Shown: in pieces, positions 1-5,409 of the stretch
How positions within the stretch are numbered: position 1 is the stretch's first letter
How the letters are laid out: each line of letters starts with the position of its first letter
Source of the DNA: Sulfuritalea sp.
Lineage (GTDB): Bacteria > Pseudomonadota > Gammaproteobacteria > Burkholderiales > Rhodocyclaceae
NCBI GenBank assembly: GCA_022843505.1
Contig: JALHNN010000217.1
Coordinates: 1-5,409 of the forward strand
Reading direction: 5' to 3'
DNA: 5,409 bases
Translations under genes and position numbers: made by a program
Notes under the pieces: model-generated
Told to the model about the DNA's origin: nothing
Seen by the model: the letters and a program-made list of their open reading frames with translations, nothing else
Databases searched by the model: none

Positions 1-1
1 G

Positions 2-433
2 CGCACGTCGCTTACGGATTCTGTCGTGAAAAGCTTGCTTCTCGGCCCGAAGGAGACGGACGAGGACAGCGGTGAAATGGTGCACAACGGACGGGGGATC
101 TGGTTCGAGGTGAACCGGGACACGCCACTCCCGCACGGCCTTCGGCAGTTGCAGAAGCTATTGGAGCAGCGAGATCCAGACGGGCACGCCAATGCAATCC
201 TGTCGATCGACCGCGCCGTGTTCGGTCAGGGCCCACTACCCGGACGAACCAACTTGGTGCTTCTAGTTGGGAACGGGGCGAGACGGCGCGAGCCTTTAAG
301 CTGCCTGATCCCCTGGGGAGAAGCACCGGTGGAGTACAAGGCGCCTCATGACCTCCAGATTGTAGAGATTGTCCTTGAGGGCGGCGACAGGCTTATCGAC
401 GAGCTCTACGCTACCTTGTGGGAGGACGCCTGA
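2..433 (+). CDS. C-terminal part of an unrecognised protein, partner of the downstream helicase (5' end outside window)
   Basis: The frame is open from the first complete codon at base 2 to the TGA at 431-433, giving 144 residues with no stop on the left, so this is most likely the 3' end of a longer gene. GTG at 26 and ATG at 77 are possible internal starts. A GAGG lies 11 bases before the ATG, but neither start is convincing. The visible part is alpha/beta. A strand GIWFEVNR is followed by a helix PLPHGLRQLQKLLEQRD, then a hydrophobic strand NLVLLVGNG, a strand with VEYK, a strand LQIVEIVLEGG and a final helix DRLIDELYATLW. Strand-then-helix with Glu in the strand and Gln in the helix recalls PD-(D/E)xK nuclease cores, but the expected Lys is Asn here, so this is weak. 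The stop overlaps the helicase ATG by one base, so the two are co-translated and probably act together. A HamA-like role (Hachiman nuclease partner) is possible but not shown. It is confidently coding; its function is unknown. Confidence 0.75.
   Translation, partial: RTSLTDSVVKSLLLGPKETDEDSGEMVHNGRGIWFEVNRDTPLPHGLRQLQKLLEQRDPDGHANAILSIDRAVFGQGPLPGRTNLVLLVGNGARRREPLSCLIPWGEAPVEYKAPHDLQIVEIVLEGGDRLIDELYATLWEDA
420..426 (+). promoter_or_regulatory. Strong ribosome binding site that sets the helicase start at 433
   Basis: GGGAGGA lies six bases before ATG 433-435, an ideal Shine-Dalgarno match and spacing. The longest open frame would start at GTG 418, but that codon sits next to this site and cannot use it, so ATG 433 is the preferred start. 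The site lies inside the last codons of the upstream gene. Together with the TGATG overlap this indicates translational coupling. Confidence 0.85.
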
Positions 434-3400
434 TGCCAGAGCGCGACCAAGACCGGCTCGAAGCCGCCGAGCGCGTACGGCGCGAACTCGCCATCGAGAA
501 CCAACTGAGCCGGGTTCAGGCTAGGACCTATGTTCGTTGCCTGCAGGCGACTTGGCAGGTGCCGACGATCCAGTGGGCCGAGCGCAATTCCGCACGTCAA
601 CTCGCCGACGCACGCCGGCTTTTGCATGCGGCGCACGTCTTCCGCTCAATAGAAGGCCAAGCGTCGCAGCGCGCTATCGACTGCTATCGCCGGACCGGCG
701 AAATCCTTGAGTGGCTCTCACGCGCTGCCGACACCATCAGGAGGGTGGTTCCTATCGAGCTATTGGCCGCAGGGGCCTATCAGCTCGGAGGGCTGCCCGC
801 GATGGCGTCCGGACTTTTGTCGCAAGTGGACTCGGATCACGAAGGCGTTCGGCTCTACAGCGCCTTTCTGAGAGCGGACTTCGACGGTGTGTTGCGTCGC
901 GCCGCCTTGTTCTGGCGCCGGTACCCTGACCTCACGACAGCCGACGCCAGCGCGATACTGCTGACCGCCATGCGCAATGAGACGCCCGACGGCGAAGCTG
1001 GCCCGACAGTCGGATGGGCGCTCAGCGTGGAGCTAGTAAGAACTCTCGGGCTGGTCGCGGACTGCCTGCGCCGCGGTGATGACGAACGGCTCGCGGTCGC
1101 GATGGGCAAGTTCCGGGCGCTCGACGCTATGGCGACCCGCACGTTCAGCGACGACGCCTCACTGGTTATTACCATCATGCGCGCAGTCGCCGACAGCTTC
1201 GTCGCAGCTACTATATACGGACCGCTACGGGCGCTCGGTGCCCTGCGGCCTGAGCGGATCTCGCGGCTGCTGGCTTATGCCCGCGACCAATTCAGCCGTG
1301 GCCGAGGGATCCTCTGGACTTCACAGCAGCACGGCCTCCAACGCCTGCTCGAGGAAAGCTCCTTCGCGCTTTGCACACCCACGGGTTCGGGGAAGACGTT
1401 GGTTGCGAACCTCGCTCTCATTAAGGAACTGCTGCTGCGGGAGGACGAGGGCTTGCTGGGGCCGTTGGCGCTCTACATCGTACCGTCCCGGGCCCTCGCC
1501 GGCGAAGTCGAGGCAAAGCTGACTTCGGAGCTCGGCCGTGACGTCATGGTCACTGGTCTTTATGGCGGGGCGGACTGGGGCATTTCCGACTTCTGGCTAA
1601 CCAGCGAACGGCCCGTAGTGCTGATCGTCACCGTCGAGAAAGCGGATGCGCTGATGCGCTACCTCGGCCAAATGTTGATGGCACGCATGAGGCTTCTCAT
1701 CATCGACGAAGCCCACCAGGTCGTCCCTGAGGCCAACGAGGCCACACGACTGAGTTTCTCTGACCACAGCAATCGATCCATTCGCCTCGAAGGGCTAGTG
1801 TCACGGATTCTGTCTCAACGCCCTGACGTCGTTCGGATCGCGCTCACCGCCGTAGCCGGTGGCGCCGCGGGCCCTGTCGCGCGGTGGGTCGAGGGCCGAC
1901 CCGATGCCAACCCGGTCGGCGTACGCTATCGCAGCACCCGCCAAGTCATCGGCGTGCTCGAGACGGCGCCCAACGTCCAAGGAGTGATCCTGCTCGATCT
2001 GATGAATGGATTGCCCCTCTACCTGCGGGGCGAGGAGGATCCGGTCTATCTCCGACTGCAGATAGAGGTAATGCCTCAGCTACCTGCGCAGTGGCGGAAC
2101 AGCCTCAATCGATTCAACTGCCTTAGCGTCCTTTGGACTGCCTTGCACCTCGCCGACGAGGATCAACGCGTCCTAATCTCGGTGGCGCAAGAGCCTGAGC
2201 AAACCATGCGCTGGTTCAAAGAGGCGCTTGAAAGGGCGGACTGGCAAGACGCGTCGGGCTTTCGGCCGCCCGAAGGTCCGCTCGGGGCGCGGTTCGACGA
2301 GGCTCGGGCGGCCTGTCTGGACTATTGCGGCGCCGAATCCTTCGAGCTCTTCCTGCTCGATCGCGGGATCGCCACAAGCCATGGGCAGATGCCCCAGCGC
2401 CTGCGCCGTCTCATGGTCGATCTCATCGATCGCAAGATCTGCCCGATCACGGTCGCAACGGCGACGCTCACCGAAGGTGTCAATCTACCGTTCGATCTCA
2501 TCTTCCTGACGTCACTCAAGCGTCGTTCCTGGGATCCGGTCGAGGAGCAGCAAGTGATTACGCCGCTCACCACGGCGGAGTTTCGGAACCTCGCCGGACG
2601 CGCTGGGCGTCCCGGCGCGGCCCACGGCATCGAAGGCATGACGCTTGTCGCCCTCCCGGCCCAGATTTCCACCACAGCGGCCGCGGGGAGGGCGATCCAG
2701 CGCCGACAGCGCGCGGACTTAGCGGAGGACTATGACCGGCTGCGTGCCTCACTGGTGATCGAGGAACGGGACGCTGACGATGTGCCCGGCCCGCTCGCGC
2801 TGCTCCTCAACCGCATCTGGGTGCGCGCTGACCGACTCCTCGGCGTGGCTCCAGACGCTTTCCATGATTGGCTCGAGAGGACGGCGCCTACTGTCGTCAG
2901 CGCGGACACTGGCACCGGCGCAAGCGACGGGGCGGCGAGGTTGGCCGACGCCATGGACGAACTGGATGCAATCCTCCTCACATCACTCGAAGAGATTGCC
3001 CGCATCGATGGGGCCGCCATGACACGCGCCCGCGCCGAGACGCAGCTCGCGGCACTTTGGCGAACCACCTTCACCGCCGTCGCGACCGCGCAGGAAGCAT
3101 GGCTTGAACAAGCCTTTGTGCGCCGAGGTGCGGGCATCATCGAACACATCTATCCGGACGTAGACGAGCGCCGTCGCCTCTATCAGTACGGTCTTCCGCC
3201 GGCAGTAGGACGGCGCTTCGAGGCCATAGCGCGACGAATGCGGGATCTGTTGGTCGCAGCGGACAACTACGGCTCGGCCGACCCGGCGACGAGGATCGAT
3301 CTATTTGAGGCGCTGGGCGACCTGGTCTCTGGGGACCGTGGCTTCGGCTTTCGAGTCCGCCGCACGGATACTGACGAGGCGATCCTGGAGCGGTGGTCTG

Positions 3401-4074
3401 ATGTCCTGGGGTGGTGGATGAATGAGCCCGATGCAGCTGGCCCATCCCCAGAGGACCTTCGGTCGTGGCAACGCTTCGTCGCTGACAATCTGGAATTCCG
3501 CCTAGGTGTGGCCATCGGCGCCGTCGTCGCGGATGCTTGGTCCGACGGTACAGAAGATGTGATGACGGTGCCGAGTCTGGCGGCTTGGAAAGAAACTACG
3601 GGCCTACCCTGGATCGGGTTCTGGTCGCGCGAGCTGCTGCGTTGGGGCACCCACGACCCATTCGTGGCCTTCTGCCTCGCTCAAGGTTTGGCTCATACCC
3701 GGGAGGCGGCCAGCGCGAGGCGGCGGGAGTTCGACGCGTGGCTGGACGATGAACAGGATGACCCCAAGAGCGAGGACCGGATCGACCCACAGCTCTTCCT
3801 GCGTTGGCAGGCATCTTTGCCTCGCGCCGAGGGCGCTGCTGGCGCCGCGTTCCAAATGCGCGCGGCCCTCACCGGTACTACCGGCGCGCGCGGCAGCTAC
3901 GCCGTTATACCGGTGAGACGGGGTGACGGGACGGCTTGGCTTGACCCGGCTGGGTTCGAGCTCGCCGTTACTCGCCCGTTGGCGCGTGTAGGAACACGAG
4001 ATTCACGCAATGACTTTGAGCTTGTCACCGCCGGCGGCGAACCGACGGTGATACGCATGTTCAGGCCTGTCTAA
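433..4074 (+). CDS. Large Ski2-like superfamily 2 DEAH-box helicase (1213 aa), possible HamB-like defence helicase
   Basis: This is an ATP-dependent nucleic acid helicase or translocase of superfamily 2. Readable motifs, numbered from ATG 433, are: Q-like WTSQQHG (295-301), motif I TPTGSGKT (315-322, Walker Lys321), Ia YIVPSRALA (348-356), Ib IVTVEKAD (398-405), II DEAH (425-428), III LTAVAG (471-476) in place of the usual SAT, IV VLISVAQ (580-586), a SHGQMP segment (649-654), V ATATLTEGVNLP (675-686) and VI NLAGRAGR (719-726). The EGVNLP and GRAGRPG wording is typical of Ski2-like enzymes. Residues 1-290 look all-helical (for example the LLAAGAYQLGG stretch), resembling TPR/HEAT-type packing. 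Residues ~729-1213 are mostly helical, ending in a strand-rich ~60-residue tail, and match nothing I recognise. There is no membrane segment, signal peptide or Cys cluster, so it is cytoplasmic. Its coupling to a small upstream gene and proximity to conjugation genes suggest antiphage or anti-plasmid defence. HamB of Hachiman is the nearest known model by architecture, but this is inference. The helicase call is very secure; the system is not. Confidence 0.95.
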   Translation: MPERDQDRLEAAERVRRELAIENQLSRVQARTYVRCLQATWQVPTIQWAERNSARQLADARRLLHAAHVFRSIEGQASQRAIDCYRRTGEILEWLSRAADTIRRVVPIELLAAGAYQLGGLPAMASGLLSQVDSDHEGVRLYSAFLRADFDGVLRRAALFWRRYPDLTTADASAILLTAMRNETPDGEAGPTVGWALSVELVRTLGLVADCLRRGDDERLAVAMGKFRALDAMATRTFSDDASLVITIMRAVADSFVAATIYGPLRALGALRPERISRLLAYARDQFSRGRGILWTSQQHGLQRLLEESSFALCTPTGSGKTLVANLALIKELLLREDEGLLGPLALYIVPSRALAGEVEAKLTSELGRDVMVTGLYGGADWGISDFWLTSERPVVLIVTVEKADALMRYLGQMLMARMRLLIIDEAHQVVPEANEATRLSFSDHSNRSIRLEGLVSRILSQRPDVVRIALTAVAGGAAGPVARWVEGRPDANPVGVRYRSTRQVIGVLETAPNVQGVILLDLMNGLPLYLRGEEDPVYLRLQIEVMPQLPAQWRNSLNRFNCLSVLWTALHLADEDQRVLISVAQEPEQTMRWFKEALERADWQDASGFRPPEGPLGARFDEARAACLDYCGAESFELFLLDRGIATSHGQMPQRLRRLMVDLIDRKICPITVATATLTEGVNLPFDLIFLTSLKRRSWDPVEEQQVITPLTTAEFRNLAGRAGRPGAAHGIEGMTLVALPAQISTTAAAGRAIQRRQRADLAEDYDRLRASLVIEERDADDVPGPLALLLNRIWVRADRLLGVAPDAFHDWLERTAPTVVSADTGTGASDGAARLADAMDELDAILLTSLEEIARIDGAAMTRARAETQLAALWRTTFTAVATAQEAWLEQAFVRRGAGIIEHIYPDVDERRRLYQYGLPPAVGRRFEAIARRMRDLLVAADNYGSADPATRIDLFEALGDLVSGDRGFGFRVRRTDTDEAILERWSDVLGWWMNEPDAAGPSPEDLRSWQRFVADNLEFRLGVAIGAVVADAWSDGTEDVMTVPSLAAWKETTGLPWIGFWSRELLRWGTHDPFVAFCLAQGLAHTREAASARRREFDAWLDDEQDDPKSEDRIDPQLFLRWQASLPRAEGAAGAAFQMRAALTGTTGARGSYAVIPVRRGDGTAWLDPAGFELAVTRPLARVGTRDSRNDFELVTAGGEPTVIRMFRPV

Positions 4075-4078
4075 GGCG

Positions 4079-4095
4079 CGAGCCGGATCGGCTCG
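4079..4095 (+). other. Short stem-loop just after the helicase stop
   Basis: CGAGCCG-GAT-CGGCTCG forms a perfect 7-bp GC-rich stem with a three-base loop, starting four bases after the TAA of the helicase gene. No T-run follows on either strand, so it is not a standard intrinsic terminator. It could protect the mRNA 3' end, weakly attenuate transcription, or be chance. Confidence 0.4.
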
Positions 4096-4428
4096 AATGA
4101 GGATCGTTGGCCAGCGCAACTATCAATAGCGCTGGATTCGGCCTTTGCTCGAGGATTCTTCCGTTACGCTTGAAGCCCAGCGCTTTCGGATGGAACTGCA
4201 GCAAATCGACGCATTGCCGACTGATCAGGTTTGCGATTCGTATGGCAGCAAAGGTCGAGGAGCACTTATTCGCCGATCCAGACTGGGCCGGTAGTGGTTC
4301 GCCGTTATGTTGGTGTCTACATAAGGCCGAGGAGTTGGCAGATGAAGATCAATCCGCCTGGGAGCCGGTCAAACTGCAAGATTCGTCGGCCAAACATGGA
4401 ATACTCCCCGGCCAATTGTTCCTTAGCG

Positions 4429-4456
4429 TTGACCTGCAAAATGACAAGCGTATCAT
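4429..4456 (+). promoter_or_regulatory. Sigma70-like promoter for the 89-codon ORF
   Basis: TTGACC (4429-4434, five of six matches to the -35 consensus) is separated by 16 bases from TATCAT (4451-4456, matching TATAAT at the four positions T1, A2, T3, T6 and A5). The surroundings are AT-rich compared with the rest of the window. The predicted transcription start is near 4463, about 23 bases before GTG 4486. A short AT-rich stretch can give such matches by chance, but position, orientation and the terminator downstream fit a small independent transcription unit. Confidence 0.5.
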
Positions 4457-4491
4457 TGTGATGTTGCTTCTATTGTGAGTGTGTTGTGAGT
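4456..4491 (+). repeat. Three direct TTGTGA repeats around the predicted transcription start
   Basis: TTGTGA occurs at 4456-4461, 4473-4478 and 4484-4489. The last two extend to TTGTGAGT and are exactly 11 bases apart, about one helical turn, and the first overlaps the -10 box. Same-face repeats overlapping a promoter are a common operator layout, so a repressor could bind here, possibly the product of the adjacent ORF. The third copy contains the GTG start codon. The repeats are short and may also be chance. Confidence 0.35.
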
Positions 4492-4755
4492 TTCGAACCA
4501 AAATCTCTCCCCCAATACCTGACCGACTGGTTTGCGAATCTGGTGATCACGATTCGCGCCGCTGTGTCGATGCCGTTGTTGTCGGATGACGAGTGCGCGG
4601 AGGCGGATCGCCGAATTGACCCGGATTTTGATGGTTGGCTGCACGGCAATCCCATGGTGACCAAGAACCCGGCGAGTCGGTATTGCGATCGCGCGCCCGG
4701 CTACATGACCAGCAATGGTCTTGGCAGCTTGGAGATTGGTGCGGCCGACGACTGA
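4486..4755 (+). CDS. Small hypothetical protein of 89 aa, unrecognised, or a gene remnant
   Basis: The frame starts at GTG 4486 and ends at TGA 4753-4755. The product begins MSFEPKSLPQYLTDWFANLV, then has a hydrophobic patch (VITIRAAVSMPLL, too polar to be a sure membrane segment), an acidic SDDECAEADRRIDPDFDGW stretch and a C-terminal part with a single late Cys. From about codon 30 onward, third positions favour G/C, as in real coding sequence here. Against it: there is no good Shine-Dalgarno site (only a GAG about six bases upstream), and the frame continues upstream past the GTG to a TGA at 4459-4461, so it could be the end of a decayed gene. In favour: a promoter-like sequence just upstream and a clear terminator 23 bases after the stop. 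No family is recognised. If not translated, the same unit could encode a ~350-base RNA. Confidence 0.4.
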   Translation: MSFEPKSLPQYLTDWFANLVITIRAAVSMPLLSDDECAEADRRIDPDFDGWLHGNPMVTKNPASRYCDRAPGYMTSNGLGSLEIGAADD

Positions 4756-4778
4756 AGGTCAGGTGTACCTGCTGCCGT

Positions 4779-4818
4779 CCGATCGTTCGCCTTTTGGTTG
4801 GCCGAACGATCGGCTTTT
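4779..4818 (+). terminator. Strong intrinsic terminator between convergent genes
   Basis: CCGATCGTTCG (4779-4789) and CGAACGATCGG (4803-4813) form a perfect 11-bp stem that can extend by two base pairs past a one-base bulge, with loop TTTTGGTT. On the plus strand it is followed by CTTTT (4814-4818), a short T-run. On the minus strand no T-run follows, so termination there would be weaker. It lies 23 bases after the stop of the 89-codon ORF and directly after the stop of the leftward TraG-like gene, so it probably separates the two converging transcripts. Confidence 0.75.
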
Positions 4819-5409
4819 CAGGGACTCGTAGGCCGATCAGGCTTATTGGGTGATGCCGCTGCTTCCCGTGACTCCGACGTCGGTCCAGCGACCGGGACTC
4901 CGTCTTTGTCGAGATGCCACTCGCCGATGCTCGGCCTTTCCGAAGGTGTACCCAGCTTGGCGCGGTTATCATTCTGTGCGCCAACGGTGTCCAAAACTGC
5001 TTTGTTCCCGCTGTGATTCGGGCTTACCTTGTCGACTTGTACCGTCGCGTTGTAGTTCTCGCTCAGGGCGCCTTGTTCCTGGGAGACTTCTCGTTTGTGC
5101 GAGTCGATCGTCGTAGCGGCCCCGCTTTCCGTTGCACGGATTCGTGCCGCGAGGTCATTACCCACACCTTGTCCCGGTGTTACATGCTGGCGGGACTGGC
5201 CATCACGAATGACGCCGGTGTTCTCCGCTGCCTGACTTCGCACCGCATCTATGTTCCCGGGCGTATCGATTTTGTCGAAATCATCGCGCAGCGTAGAAGA
5301 GGTCCAGCCAAGGAGTTGCGGCAAAGGCCGGCTCGGCGCCAACGGACTATCGCCGGGGACGAACTGACTGCCGACGTCACCGCCTTTCGCGTAGCCGAAG
5401 GCGATCTCT
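4818..5409 (-). CDS. traG: C-terminal tail of a TraG-like conjugal transfer mating-pair protein (5' end outside window)
   Basis: The minus-strand frame is open from the right edge to TGA at 4820-4818, giving 196 residues. It has no internal stop and starts mid-protein (IAFGYAKGGDVGSQFVPGDS), so the listed TTG at 5342 is not a real start. The visible part is hydrophilic, rich in Gln, Asn, Ser, Ala and charged residues. It has helical stretches such as GNDLAARIRATES and SHKREVSQEQGALSENYN, and a disordered Pro/Ser end (SREAAASPNKPDRPTSP). F-type TraG proteins have an N-terminal membrane part for pilus assembly and mating-pair stabilisation, and a long soluble C-terminal part that acts in mating stabilisation and entry exclusion. 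This tail fits that C-terminal part by character rather than by a diagnostic motif. No entry-exclusion gene follows on the same strand. It marks the neighbouring DNA as part of a conjugative plasmid or integrative element. It is certainly a coding frame; the family is moderately sure. Another secreted or conjugation-related large protein is the alternative. Confidence 0.55.
   Translation of the reverse strand, partial: EIAFGYAKGGDVGSQFVPGDSPLAPSRPLPQLLGWTSSTLRDDFDKIDTPGNIDAVRSQAAENTGVIRDGQSRQHVTPGQGVGNDLAARIRATESGAATTIDSHKREVSQEQGALSENYNATVQVDKVSPNHSGNKAVLDTVGAQNDNRAKLGTPSERPSIGEWHLDKDGVPVAGPTSESREAAASPNKPDRPTSP

Larger units (their letters stand above)
4075..4485. other. Lower-GC spacer of about 410 bases with no convincing gene
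   Basis: Base composition and codon pattern change sharply after the helicase stop, with many A/T-ending codons and less GC. A plus-strand frame from TTG 4107 to TGA 4478 (123 codons) is open. Its first part is Cys/Arg/Ser-rich and unlike a real protein. Its second part (from ATG 4242) begins AAKVEEHLFADPDW and has a more protein-like AEELADEDQ stretch. It ends in a run of leucines, lacks a well-spaced ribosome binding site and is overlapped by another open frame (4231-4461). This may be the remains of a decayed gene or plain non-coding sequence. The right end holds the promoter described separately. No tRNA or other RNA gene was found. Confidence 0.5.

Noticed and set aside
418..432. GTG at 418 as the helicase start
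   Set aside because: The strong GGGAGGA at 420-426 is ideally placed for ATG 433 and lies downstream of GTG 418; the TGATG overlap also favours 433.
2..433. Naming the upstream gene hamA
   Set aside because: Only the last 144 residues are visible and no diagnostic HamA motif can be read; operon position alone is not enough.
2325..3149. Long open frames inside the helicase gene (2325-2735 plus, 2730-3149 minus)
   Set aside because: They are Arg/Ser/Pro-rich out-of-frame shadows of GC-rich coding sequence with no start signals; the helicase frame has intact motifs there.
4480..4510. GGTTCGAAAC on the minus strand as a tRNA T-loop
   Set aside because: The flanking bases do not pair into a T-arm or acceptor stem and no anticodon arm follows.
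4547..4984. Minus-strand frame as an entry-exclusion gene following TraG
   Set aside because: It overlaps the end of the TraG-like frame and the terminator, is Arg/Ser/His-rich and lacks membrane segments expected of such a protein.
4850..5116. Plus-strand frame opposite the TraG-like tail
   Set aside because: It is Cys/Arg/Ser-rich and antisense to a longer, better-composed frame that runs to the window edge.
5340..5342. TTG at 5342 as the start of the minus-strand gene
   Set aside because: The frame continues open to the window edge with protein-like sequence upstream, so this is an internal codon.

Overview
This window looks like the edge of an accessory (cargo) region of a conjugative element in a GC-rich bacterium, most likely a proteobacterium. 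The large helicase gene has a strong G/C preference at third codon positions. A leftward gene at the right edge reads like the C-terminal tail of an F-type TraG mating-pair protein. No finer taxonomic assignment can be supported, and no integrase, attachment site, tRNA or CRISPR array is visible.

Left part (2-4074): two rightward genes joined by a TGATG stop/start overlap. The first is cut by the left edge and only its last 144 residues are present. It is an alpha/beta protein with a strand-helix segment faintly like a restriction-type nuclease core. The second encodes a 1213-residue superfamily 2 DNA/RNA helicase with all main motifs readable (Q-like motif, I, Ia, Ib, II = DEAH, III, IV, V, VI) in a Ski2-like style. 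It is flanked by a ~290-residue helical N-terminal region and a ~485-residue C-terminal region with no recognisable domain. The layout (small partner, then a giant Ski2-like helicase, translationally coupled, beside transfer genes) is what helicase-nuclease antiphage systems such as Hachiman (HamA-HamB) look like. This is an inference: the left gene cannot be confirmed as HamA, so it could be a divergent Hachiman or a different helicase-partner system.

Middle (4075-4818): a stretch of visibly lower GC. A small stem-loop lies just after the helicase stop. About 400 bases follow with overlapping open frames but no convincing gene. Then comes a compact candidate transcription unit: a sigma70-like promoter (TTGACC-N16-TATCAT), three TTGTGA repeats around the predicted start of transcription, an 89-codon ORF with a GTG start, and a strong hairpin terminator. 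The ORF product is not recognised.

Right part (4818-5409, minus strand): the last 196 residues of the TraG-like protein, a hydrophilic, Gln/Glu/Asp/Ser-rich tail converging on the same terminator hairpin. The likely biology is a defence-type operon carried as cargo beside the conjugation genes of a plasmid or integrative element. A small independent gene or RNA of unknown function separates the two.
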